A DNA stretch of 64,000 nt. It comes from Cohnella phaseoli. GTDB taxonomy: Bacteria; Bacillota; Bacilli; Paenibacillales; Paenibacillaceae. How positions within the stretch are numbered: the first letter of the stretch is position 1; each line of letters begins with the position of its first letter. Of this stretch, positions 44,883-53,464 are shown in pieces. The stretch lies in NCBI RefSeq assembly GCF_003386235.1, contig NZ_QRDZ01000014.1, positions 159,247-223,246 of the forward strand. The letters are read 5' to 3'. A model generated the notes under the pieces. The model was not told the DNA's origin. It made no database searches and saw only the letters and a list, made by a program, of their open reading frames with translations. Made by a program: the position numbers and the translations under genes.

Positions 44883-46466
44883 CTATTCGATACCGAGCTC
44901 GCGGGCTCGCGCATTCACTTCCTCGATCATTCGATCGAGGCCTTTTTCTTTATAGCCGTCTATAATTTCCTGCCAGGCGGCTTCGACCGGCAAATCGCTG
45001 ATCATGACGCGAATCATATCGTCGTTGTCGAAGATGGTGAAGCCGTCCTTGGTCGGGGTGGACAATTGCGTCAGCCGCGGCTCGTAATCTTGCTTGTGGG
45101 TCTCGCGCATCGAATAGTCGACCAGCCCTCGCTGCGCCGTCCGCGCTTTCGGCGAAATTCCCACGTAGTCCATGTTCAGCTTAAACATGCCGTCCCAATC
45201 GAGCAGGTTGGCGAACGTAGAGAACGCTTTGTATTTGGTCATGACGCTGACGTCCGGATCAAGCGGCTTAACGCGTCCGTCCTCAATAACGAAGTCCGTG
45301 TTTTCCAGGCCGAAACGTCGCATCTCCTTGAACTCGTCCGTATTCATATAATCGAACAGCTCCAAAATGCGAGACAGCTTCCGGTCGTCTACCTTGGCGG
45401 AAATATAGCTTTCGGACCAGAACGTTTTGAATACGGAATGATATCTATTGCCGTCCATAGCCGGCAGCGGCTTAAGCAGCTTGACTCGATCGTAGAAGCT
45501 GTCGTCCCCGGGATGGAGCTTCAGCCATCTCTCCTTATAGATGTGAACGTCCAAATTTTGCACTCCGCCCGCGATGATCAGCGCCGCTATTTTGCCTTCG
45601 GCGAACTTGTCTCTGGCCATATCCCCCCGGGTGACAGGGAGATCGGAATCGATCAGGCCGGCCGTGTAGAAGTCTCGGAGCAGCTTCAACGATTCGATGG
45701 ACTGCTTCGAGAAGACGGCGGGAATGTAGCGTCCGTCCTCCTTGATCCACTTGAAATCGCTGCCGCTGCCGTCGCTGGTGGCGGCGGGAGAGCTGTACAG
45801 CCAGAACAGCCCGCCAAGCAGCAGATTGCCGACAGTGGACAGTCCCCTCACGCTCTTCTTCTCCGGATCATGATCGACAATCGCCTTCAGCATCTCGCGG
45901 AACTCCTCCCAGGTCTCGGGTTCCCGAGTAATGCCGGCTTGCTGGGCAAGGTCCCACCGATAGGCGACGATCCGGTCCAGAACGTTGTAGTCGGTGCTGT
46001 CGTACGTCTGGCGCGGGATGAAATACAGCTTGCCGTCGTCCTTCAGGTCGTCGGTCCCAGGCAAGCTCAAATAGACCTGCAAATTCGGATAGGCAGACAG
46101 ATCGCCGGGAATCGGCTTGATAACCCCGCGGTCCCGCCAGCTCCTGTAAGATTGGGTATTCATCGCGTCGACGGAGAAGATATCCGGCAACTGGCCTGCC
46201 GACGCCCACATTTGAATTTGCTGCATGTAATTTTCAAGCTTGATCGGAATCGGTTTAATCGTAATATTCAGTCTTTGCTCCAGCAGCCGGAGTGCCGGAT
46301 CGTCCTGCGTCATGTTCTCCGCCAGATCCCAGAAGGCAACGGAAATCTCCAGCGGTTCCGAAGGAGCGGGGAGAGCTTTGCCTTTCGAGGACGGGCCGGA
46401 GCACCCGGAAAGCAATGCGGCCAGCAAAAGGGAGACGAGCGGCCAGACGGCCAAGCGACGGCTCAT
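44883..46466 (-). CDS. solute-binding lipoprotein of a YesMN locus
   Basis: The 527-residue protein has a lipoprotein signal (LLSGCSGPSS) and a family 1 solute-binding fold. It starts with ATG overlapping the stop of the response regulator (ATGA). No permease follows on this strand. In this position, after a YesM/YesN pair, it may present a sugar to the kinase or serve the importer encoded divergently at 49.9 kb. Those roles are inferred. Confidence 0.88.
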   Translation of the reverse strand: MSRRLAVWPLVSLLLAALLSGCSGPSSKGKALPAPSEPLEISVAFWDLAENMTQDDPALRLLEQRLNITIKPIPIKLENYMQQIQMWASAGQLPDIFSVDAMNTQSYRSWRDRGVIKPIPGDLSAYPNLQVYLSLPGTDDLKDDGKLYFIPRQTYDSTDYNVLDRIVAYRWDLAQQAGITREPETWEEFREMLKAIVDHDPEKKSVRGLSTVGNLLLGGLFWLYSSPAATSDGSGSDFKWIKEDGRYIPAVFSKQSIESLKLLRDFYTAGLIDSDLPVTRGDMARDKFAEGKIAALIIAGGVQNLDVHIYKERWLKLHPGDDSFYDRVKLLKPLPAMDGNRYHSVFKTFWSESYISAKVDDRKLSRILELFDYMNTDEFKEMRRFGLENTDFVIEDGRVKPLDPDVSVMTKYKAFSTFANLLDWDGMFKLNMDYVGISPKARTAQRGLVDYSMRETHKQDYEPRLTQLSTPTKDGFTIFDNDDMIRVMISDLPVEAAWQEIIDGYKEKGLDRMIEEVNARARELGIE

Positions 46467-47902
46467 GCGTTCCCCTCCCGCGGCGACCCGGCTTGCAGAC
46501 GATACTGCCGAGGCGTTATTTTCTCGTATTTCTTGAACAGCCGAATGAAATAGAAGTAGTCTCGGAACCCGACGCCATCCGCGATTTCGCCGATCGTTAG
46601 GCCGGTCGTCTCAAGCAGCAGGCGAGCCTGCCGCAGGCGCACCTGAGTCAAATACTCGGTAAACGTAATGTTCAGCTCGCGCTTGAACAGCTGGCTCAAA
46701 TAATTGGGATTCATATAGAAGCTTCTCGCGATACTCTGAATGGAAATGTCGCTGCGATAGTTTTCGTTAATATGCTTAACGATTTCCTTCAGGTTGGCAT
46801 GCGCCGTCTTGCGCTCCCCCGAAGTTGATCCCGGCTCACGGAGCTCCTCCCGCAGGCTGTCGATCATCGCGTCGAAGCTGCGGTACAAGTGATAAAGCTG
46901 GTCTCGGCTGAAAATGTACTCCTCCTCGGGCGGAGCGGACGGATCGGAGGAAGAGTGGAAGTAGACGATATTGTAGACGATAAGCGCAAGTACGATGGTC
47001 ATGCCTCGTTTGTTGGCAGGCAGCGCCATCTCCTTGAGCAGCTGTCGCATGGCGGCGATATCCTTCTTGGCGGCGCTGCGTTCGAGCTGTCGCACCAGGA
47101 GGCCGGCCTCCGTATCGCCGGCAGCCTCTTCGCGAAAATGAACCGCATCCCGTCCATGGACGAAGAAATCCCAAGCGTGCTCGGTCGCCGCATCCAGCGC
47201 TTTAATGGCTCCCGACAGCTCCCGTCCCGCGCGCGCGGCTCCAATGCCGAGAATGTCCGCCGGGATCGGCTCGCGGATTAAACCGCGCAGCTGCTCCGCT
47301 TCCGCGCATTGCACGAAATAGCCGATTCGCGAGGCGCCCAGATGGACAGCGACCGAGTGCACGCCTTCTCTGAAGCTCAATCGGCCCTTGCCAAGCGAGA
47401 CGAGCGCGTACAGACAGTCCGCATCGAGGCCGTTCGCCCGCAGGCTGCGATCGAACGCCGCATCGGCGCGTTCCGAGGAAGGCTCCTCGATCAGCTCCAG
47501 CAGCTCGTTCTCGCGCTTCTGTCGGATGTCCTCGATTGCCTTGGCCGCCGTCTTGAGCAGGCCGTCGATCTCATGGTCGTCGAACGGCTTCAGGCAGTAG
47601 CCCAGCACGCCATAGCTTAGCGACTTTTGCACGTAAGCGAACTCGGCGTAGCCGCTGATCACGACGATCTGGACGTCGGAGTCCATTTCCTTAATTTGCT
47701 TAATCAACTCAAGCCCCGACAGCCCCGGCATCCGAATGTCCGTAAATACGATGTGGGGCTTCAGCTCCCGAACCATCTGAAGCGCTTTGGTTCCGTTATT
47801 GGCTTTGCCCGCAACGGCAAACCCCGACTTGCGCCAGTCGATTCCGGCCTCGAGACTTTTGAGCACCAGATTTTCGTCGTCGACGAGAACCGCTTTATAC
47901 AT
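46463..47902 (-). CDS. YesN-like response regulator with AraC output domain
   Basis: The 479-residue regulator has a receiver domain (MYKAVLVDDENLVLKSLEAG, phospho-site in FTDIRMPGLSG) and a C-terminal AraC domain (FYMNPNYLSQLFKRELN, ending VGFRDYFYFIRLFKKYEKITPRQYR). It overlaps the kinase by 8 bases upstream and the lipoprotein by 4 downstream. It likely activates the divergent ABC operon. Confidence 0.93.
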   Translation of the reverse strand: MYKAVLVDDENLVLKSLEAGIDWRKSGFAVAGKANNGTKALQMVRELKPHIVFTDIRMPGLSGLELIKQIKEMDSDVQIVVISGYAEFAYVQKSLSYGVLGYCLKPFDDHEIDGLLKTAAKAIEDIRQKRENELLELIEEPSSERADAAFDRSLRANGLDADCLYALVSLGKGRLSFREGVHSVAVHLGASRIGYFVQCAEAEQLRGLIREPIPADILGIGAARAGRELSGAIKALDAATEHAWDFFVHGRDAVHFREEAAGDTEAGLLVRQLERSAAKKDIAAMRQLLKEMALPANKRGMTIVLALIVYNIVYFHSSSDPSAPPEEEYIFSRDQLYHLYRSFDAMIDSLREELREPGSTSGERKTAHANLKEIVKHINENYRSDISIQSIARSFYMNPNYLSQLFKRELNITFTEYLTQVRLRQARLLLETTGLTIGEIADGVGFRDYFYFIRLFKKYEKITPRQYRLQAGSPREGNA

Positions 47903-49709
47903 CCGTATCCCCTCCCGGCTGCATAGTATCCAAAGGAATGTGCAGGACGATTCGTGTTCCTTGCCCGGCTTCGCTGTCGAAGGTTAAGCCGCCTTGCTCT
48001 CCGTAGGCCAACCTGAGACGGTTATGCACGTTCAGGACGCCGAGGCCTTCCGCGGGAACGGCCGGCTCCCGACCGTTGCGGCCGAGCGATGACGGCAACG
48101 CTAAGCGCCGCCGAATCTCCGCCAGCTCCTGCTCTTCCACGCCGACGCCGTCGTCGACAACGGAGAGAAGCAGTACTCCGTCATCCACTCGGCCAGTGAT
48201 TAGCAGCCGGCCCGGCGTCGTTTTCGGTTCGAGTCCGTGGAAGACGGCGTTCTCGACAAGCGGCTGCAAAATCATTTTCATCACCGGGGCCCTTAGAGCT
48301 TCCTCGGTAAAATCGTAGCCGACTTCAAAACGGTCCTCAAAGCGAATCAGTTGCAGGAAGACGTACGATTGTACGGCGTTCAGCTCGCGGTCGAGCGTCA
48401 CCCAGCCCGGTCCCTTGATGCTGTAGTGGAACAGCTTGCCGAGCGCCTTGGTCATCTCCACGACGCGGTCCGCACCGAGCTCCAGCGCCACGCCCTTGAT
48501 CGATTCCAACGTATTGTACAGGAAATGGGGATTGATCTGGCTGCGCAAATAAGCGGAAGCGGCTTTCTCCTTCTCAATCTCGGCTTCCAATAGATGCGTC
48601 GTCGTCTCGACGAGCTTGTGTGTCAGGCTGTTCAGCTCGTTCAGCATACCGTTCAGCTTCTCGGCTACGACCTTCATTTCCAGATTGCCTTCCAGCTTCA
48701 GATCGTTCCTCGCTTCGCGAATCGCGCCTCCGGATTTAATGCTGTTAATGAACTTCACCAGAACTTGAATCGGATGGACGATGTTGTTGATGATCATCGC
48801 GAAGGGCAGAGCCATCAGAAGAAGCGCGAACAGGACGATAAAGACGCTTTGCGTACGCACCTTGTTGAGCTCGGCCAGCAGCGCTTCCTCCGGAATGAAG
48901 CTAAGCAGGGAGGCTTGAACGTCCGGGAGCGAGTGAAGCTGCACCGAGCCTTTGATTCCCCCGATGGAATCCTTGCTCGCAGGCAGGTCTTCAGATGCGC
49001 CGGCAAGCGCCTTGACGTTGCGGGCGATGTCGGGGACGTTCGTCTCCGGGAACGCGCGGCCGTACCGATCGATCAAATAAAAGCCGGCCCCGGGCTCCGA
49101 CTGCGGCGTATCGGTATCGAAAAACATCGTCTCCACGTTGGCGATGACCGCAATATAGCCGATTCTTTTATCCGCTGAGCCGTTTGAGCCGTCGGCATAG
49201 ATGCTTTGGGCGAACACGAGAGCGTTCTGCAGCGTGCCGCTGTAGCTGAATTTCTGCAAGCCGCTGACATAGACGCCGTCGGCGGCCAAGATTTCCGGCT
49301 CCAGTCCCCGCACGTATTCAATGCCTCCGTTAAGACTGTACTTTGTTCCGCGCGCGCCGATGAGCACGATATCCTCGATGCCCTGCCGTCCCGCCTTCAG
49401 GGAGATAATTTTCCGATCCAGCTCTTTGCTCATCTCGTACAGCAGACTAGGGTTAACCTGCGTCAAATATTGCTGAAGGAACGGGTCGAAGCCGAGATTC
49501 AGCATCATCTGTCCGACCTCTTCCACCTTCTGGGACATGCCGAGTTTAAACTTGCGGACGAGATCCTCGGTGATCTGGCTGTTGTTGCGGATTACGATTC
49601 GCGAGGTTTGCTCGTACAGCGAGTAGATGATCAGCAGCATAACTCCCAGTACGCATGCAACCGCTATCATAAATTGCGTTTTGATTTTCATTTTCTTCAA
49701 TACGCCCAC
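47895..49709 (-). CDS. YesM-like sensor histidine kinase
   Basis: This 604-residue membrane kinase has TM1 at about 12-32 (FMIAVACVLGVMLLIIY), an extracellular sensor, TM2 near 285-305 (FIVLFALLLMALPFAMI), HAMP, SQINPHFLYNTLESIKGVAL and ATPase (ILQPLVENAVFHGLEP). GTG 49709 is used. It is divergent from the cre-controlled ABC operon, which it and its regulator probably control. Confidence 0.92.
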   Translation of the reverse strand: MGVLKKMKIKTQFMIAVACVLGVMLLIIYSLYEQTSRIVIRNNSQITEDLVRKFKLGMSQKVEEVGQMMLNLGFDPFLQQYLTQVNPSLLYEMSKELDRKIISLKAGRQGIEDIVLIGARGTKYSLNGGIEYVRGLEPEILAADGVYVSGLQKFSYSGTLQNALVFAQSIYADGSNGSADKRIGYIAVIANVETMFFDTDTPQSEPGAGFYLIDRYGRAFPETNVPDIARNVKALAGASEDLPASKDSIGGIKGSVQLHSLPDVQASLLSFIPEEALLAELNKVRTQSVFIVLFALLLMALPFAMIINNIVHPIQVLVKFINSIKSGGAIREARNDLKLEGNLEMKVVAEKLNGMLNELNSLTHKLVETTTHLLEAEIEKEKAASAYLRSQINPHFLYNTLESIKGVALELGADRVVEMTKALGKLFHYSIKGPGWVTLDRELNAVQSYVFLQLIRFEDRFEVGYDFTEEALRAPVMKMILQPLVENAVFHGLEPKTTPGRLLITGRVDDGVLLLSVVDDGVGVEEQELAEIRRRLALPSSLGRNGREPAVPAEGLGVLNVHNRLRLAYGEQGGLTFDSEAGQGTRIVLHIPLDTMQPGGDTDV

Positions 49710-49901
49710 GAGGTCACCGCTTTCCGCTGCAGGTACACCGATTATATCACTTTCCCTTAGTTTTTAGAGTCGCTGCAAAGGGCACATCTAATTGGAGTCC
49801 ATGTTTATCTAACGAGAAGACATACTTTGGGCGCGAGCGGAGGCTAATCGTCGTCCATTTTTATCTAAGGCGGCGCTATACTTCGGGATTTGCTGCCGAT
49901 C

Positions 49902-49927
49902 TATAATCGTTATTGTAAGCGTTAACA
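49902..49927 (+). promoter_or_regulatory. promoter -10 with cre box of the 49.9 kb ABC operon
   Basis: TATAAT lies at 49902-49907. TGTAAGCGTTAACA (49914-49927) is a perfect match to the CcpA cre consensus and covers the start site, so glucose repression is expected. The upstream 49780-49870 holds two copies of GTCCAT.TTTATCTAA (an imperfect direct repeat), possible YesN sites. Confidence 0.75.
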
Positions 49928-49951
49928 ACAAATTTATAGGGGGAATCGAAT

Positions 49952-51373
49952 TTGAATAACAGAAGAAAGCTCGGCACGCTCGCATTGCTTTCGCTTATTT
50001 TGACGGTCGTATTGCTGGCAGGCTGCAGTAAATCGGCTGCGCCATCGGCATCGCCAAGCGAGTCTCCGTCCGCTACTGCGACTCCGTCGGCGTCGGCCTC
50101 GGAATCGGCGACGGCGTCTGCTTCGGAGAGTCCGTCCGCCTCGGGGCTGGAGGGCAAAGTCGTATTCTGGTCGATGTGGAGCAATACCGAGCCGCAAGCG
50201 AAGGTCATTGAGGCAGCGATTGCAGAATTCAAGGCGAACAATCCCGCCGTCGAGGTCGAGCTGAAGTTTAACGGCCGGGACATTAACAAGCTGATCAAGC
50301 CGGCTCTGGAGAGCGGACAGCAGATCGACATCTTCGAACAGGACCCGGGCTCGGCGTTGGCCAATCTGAAGGACCACGTGATGAAGCTGGACGATCTGCT
50401 GCAGCAGCCGTCGGTCGGAAGTGACGGCAAGTCGGTGAAGGATTCGCTCATTCCGTCGCTGATCGAGTGGGTCAAGACGCTGTCGACGGAAGCGGGCCTG
50501 GAAGAGGGCTACTACGCGATCCCGCAGCAGCCGTACGCGGTGTTGTTCTTTTATAACAAAGCACTGTTCGAGAAGGCCGGAATTACAGCGGTTCCAACGA
50601 GCTGGGAGGAGTTCCTGGCGGCGTGCGAAGCGCTCAAGCAGATCGGCGTAGATCCGATTACGTTCGACGACGCTTACCGCGATCTGTTTATCGGCGGATA
50701 CTTAGGCAGCGCGATGGGCAGCGATTGGACGGACAGCCTGGTGAAGGACAAAACCGGCGAGATGTGGAAGGACCCGATCGTCAAGCAATTCGCTTCCGAT
50801 ATGCAGCAGCTTCAGGAGAAAGGCTATCTCTCCAAGAAGATCGCAGGCAACAAATATCCTGCCGGACAGCAGGATCTGGCTCTTGGCAAAGCAGGCATGT
50901 ACTTGAATGGAACATGGCTGCCTAACGAGGTCGCTGCCACGGCCGGACCGGATTTCCGTTGGGGTTCGTTCCAATTCCCGACTGTGTCGAACGGCAACGG
51001 CGAGGGCGGACTGCAAGGGCTTACCTTCGGCGCTCAAGGCTTGCTGATGAATAAAAACAGCAAAAACGTCCCTGCAGCGTTCGAGCTCGTCAAATATTTG
51101 GTCGGCAAGAAGGCGCAGCAGGGAATGGCCGATCAAGCGCTGGCTATTCCGGCCACGCTCGATACCGAGTGGCCGGCTCCGCTGGCGGAAGCCGCGACCG
51201 CATTCGGCAACGCCAAGGTGAATATGCCGTGGGGCAACGGCATCGATAACGGCGGCGACTTCTCTACGGGCACGGTTATCCCCGTGTTCATGGAGCTGGC
51301 GACGGGCAAGCTGAGCCCGGATGCTTACGTCGACAAGATGAGCGGGGCGGCGAAGAAGTTCTACGGCGGCTAA
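49952..51373 (+). CDS. sugar ABC transporter substrate-binding lipoprotein
   Basis: The 473-residue binding protein has lipobox LLAGC and a long Ser/Ala/Thr/Pro linker. The start is TTG 49952 after GGGGGAATCGAA. It leads an operon with two permeases and a DUF5107 protein, behind a cre box. It belongs to the CUT1 sugar-binding family. Confidence 0.93.
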   Translation: MNNRRKLGTLALLSLILTVVLLAGCSKSAAPSASPSESPSATATPSASASESATASASESPSASGLEGKVVFWSMWSNTEPQAKVIEAAIAEFKANNPAVEVELKFNGRDINKLIKPALESGQQIDIFEQDPGSALANLKDHVMKLDDLLQQPSVGSDGKSVKDSLIPSLIEWVKTLSTEAGLEEGYYAIPQQPYAVLFFYNKALFEKAGITAVPTSWEEFLAACEALKQIGVDPITFDDAYRDLFIGGYLGSAMGSDWTDSLVKDKTGEMWKDPIVKQFASDMQQLQEKGYLSKKIAGNKYPAGQQDLALGKAGMYLNGTWLPNEVAATAGPDFRWGSFQFPTVSNGNGEGGLQGLTFGAQGLLMNKNSKNVPAAFELVKYLVGKKAQQGMADQALAIPATLDTEWPAPLAEAATAFGNAKVNMPWGNGIDNGGDFSTGTVIPVFMELATGKLSPDAYVDKMSGAAKKFYGG

Positions 51374-51392
51374 CTCTCGGTGGGGGGATGGG

Positions 51393-51433
51393 GCCGGGCG
51401 CGGCGGGCGGGTTAGCCGCTTCGCCCGGCTTTG
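51393..51433 (+). terminator. hairpin between binding-protein and permease genes
   Basis: Stem GCCGGGCG (51393-51400) / CGCCCGGC (51422-51429) with inner pairing and TTT after it. It may act as a leaky terminator or mRNA stabiliser. The remaining gap to 51652 has the inverted pair TTATCGTA / TACGATAA and no gene. Confidence 0.6.
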
Positions 51434-51652
51434 TGCACATTATAGAATCCTGCAAATACCGTGATTTTGTTGGCCGATGCGTGCATTTCATCTGATTTAT
51501 CGTACAAAATGCGGCGTTGTAAAAGTCGGATCGATAGATTTATACGATAAAACGTACAACTTGATTTCCAATAAGCGAAGAGGGATGAGGTTTGTACGAA
51601 ATTTCAGCTAAGTCTAAGCCGACTTGCAAGAGTTTCAAACGGGAGGTGTCTC

Positions 51653-52561
51653 ATGAAGCTGAAGAAATCGGTCATCGCCTTGTTTTTGGGGCCGGCCGTC
51701 GCGATCTACCTCGTCATTTTCCTGTATCCGACGCTGCGGACGTTCGCGATGAGCTTTTACGATATTCCTTCGCTGTCCAGCAAGGTGGCGGAGTGGACAT
51801 TCATTGGCGGGGACAATTATGCGACGCTGTGGCGCAGCCCTTATTTTCTCGATTCGGTGAAAAACGTGTTGGGCATATGGGCGATCGGGGGCGCGCTAAT
51901 ATTCGCGTTCGCTTTTCTATTCGCGGTGATTCTGACCTCGGATGTGCGCGGGAAGGGCTTCTGGCGTTCGCTGATCTTCCTGCCGAACACGGTTTCGGCC
52001 GTCGTTCTGTCCGTCGTCTGGCTGCATTACGTCTTCAATTCCAGCTACGGGTTTCTGACGACGCTGTTCGAGAAGCTGGGGCTGACGAAGCTGGCGGAAA
52101 TCCAATGGACCGATAACGAGCATATCTACTACTCGATGATCATTGCATTCAGCTTCGGATCGATCGGCTATTTCATGCTGATATTGAACGCGGGCATCGG
52201 AAGAATTCCGACCGATTATTATGAGGCGGCGACTTTGGACGGAGCAAGCGTCTGGACGAAGTTTATCCGAATTACGATGCCGCTGCTGCGCGACGTGTTC
52301 CGGACGACGCTTGTCCTGTGGACGATTACGGCGTTCAACTTCTTCGTCTGGTCGGCGACGTTCGGGCTGGACGATCCGCATACGGTGACCCCGGGCTATT
52401 ACATGTACCAGAAGGTGTTCGGCAAGGGCGGCAGCGTGTATTTGGAGGAGTCGTTCAACGTCGGAGCGGGCGCGGGCGTCGGCATTCTCATTACGGTTGC
52501 GACGATTCTCGCCGCTGTACTGATCGGCCGCCTGTTCCCTAAGGATCGGCTGGAATATTAA
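51653..52561 (+). CDS. sugar ABC transporter permease (MalF type)
   Basis: The 302-residue permease has six predicted membrane segments and the EAA loop YEAATLDGASVWTKFIRITM. ATG 51653 follows GGGAGGTG. It acts with the next gene. Confidence 0.93.
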   Translation: MKLKKSVIALFLGPAVAIYLVIFLYPTLRTFAMSFYDIPSLSSKVAEWTFIGGDNYATLWRSPYFLDSVKNVLGIWAIGGALIFAFAFLFAVILTSDVRGKGFWRSLIFLPNTVSAVVLSVVWLHYVFNSSYGFLTTLFEKLGLTKLAEIQWTDNEHIYYSMIIAFSFGSIGYFMLILNAGIGRIPTDYYEAATLDGASVWTKFIRITMPLLRDVFRTTLVLWTITAFNFFVWSATFGLDDPHTVTPGYYMYQKVFGKGGSVYLEESFNVGAGAGVGILITVATILAAVLIGRLFPKDRLEY

Positions 52562-52578
52562 GCGAGGAGGCGAATCCA

Positions 52579-53409
52579 TTGCGCAAAAAAGGGCTGCAGC
52601 TGCTTCCTGCCTACGTACCGTTGGCGGCTTGGCTGGCGTTTTCCGTCGTGCTGTTCGGCTGGGTGATTCTGGCGTCGCTCAGCACGACGAGGGACATTTT
52701 CACCAATACGCTGTTAGGCAGCGGCATTCAATTTTCCAACTACACCGATCTGTTCGAGCAGCAGGAGATGGGTCGCTATTTCTTGAATAGTATCATCTAT
52801 ACCGTCGCCTCATGCGCCGGCATCGTGCTGGTCGCCGCGCCCGCCGCTTATATTTTGGGACGGGTCAAGTTCAAGGGCTCCGGTCTGATCCATCTGATGT
52901 TCGTGTCCGCAATGTCGATTCCGGGCATTCTGATCTCGATTCCGCTGTTTTCCCTGTTTGTCGGGATGAAGCTGACCGGCTCGATTGCGACGCTGGTATT
53001 GATCTATATTTGCACGAACGTGCCTTTCGGCGTGTTTTTCCTCACCGGATTTTTCTCGTCGATTCCGAAGGAGTTCGAGGAGTCGGCGGCGATCGACGGT
53101 TGCGGCCCGATCAAGGCGTTCGTGAAGGTCATTCTGCCGGTCGCGCAGCCGGGCATCATTACGTTGACGATCTTCAACTTCCTGGGCGTCTGGAACGAAT
53201 ACTTCTACGCGCTGATCTTCGCCAACGACGAAGGCACGCGGACGTTAGCGCTGGCGCTTCAGTCGATCGTCTACGGCTATTCCAACACGGGGAATTACGG
53301 CGGCATTTTCGCGGCGTGTATGGTCGTGTTCCTGCCCAGCTTTATCGTCTACTTGTTCGTGTCCAAAAGAATTATCGCCGGCATTACGATCGGTTCTGTT
53401 AAGGGGTAG
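52579..53409 (+). CDS. sugar ABC transporter permease (MalG type)
   Basis: The 276-residue permease starts at TTG 52579, after GAGGAGG. Its EAA loop is EESAAIDGCGPIKAFVKVIL and its C-terminus IIAGITIGSVKG. Completes the importer; the ATPase must come from elsewhere. Confidence 0.93.
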   Translation: MRKKGLQLLPAYVPLAAWLAFSVVLFGWVILASLSTTRDIFTNTLLGSGIQFSNYTDLFEQQEMGRYFLNSIIYTVASCAGIVLVAAPAAYILGRVKFKGSGLIHLMFVSAMSIPGILISIPLFSLFVGMKLTGSIATLVLIYICTNVPFGVFFLTGFFSSIPKEFEESAAIDGCGPIKAFVKVILPVAQPGIITLTIFNFLGVWNEYFYALIFANDEGTRTLALALQSIVYGYSNTGNYGGIFAACMVVFLPSFIVYLFVSKRIIAGITIGSVKG

Positions 53410-53464
53410 AACTACAGTCAAAATCGGGTTTGTGAATTACCTATAAGGAGGAGAGATCGCCAGA

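Noticed and set aside
44883..46466. The orphan lipoprotein as the binding protein of a complete importer on its own strand
   Set aside because: No permease genes follow it; the next genes on that side converge, so a complete transporter is not present there.
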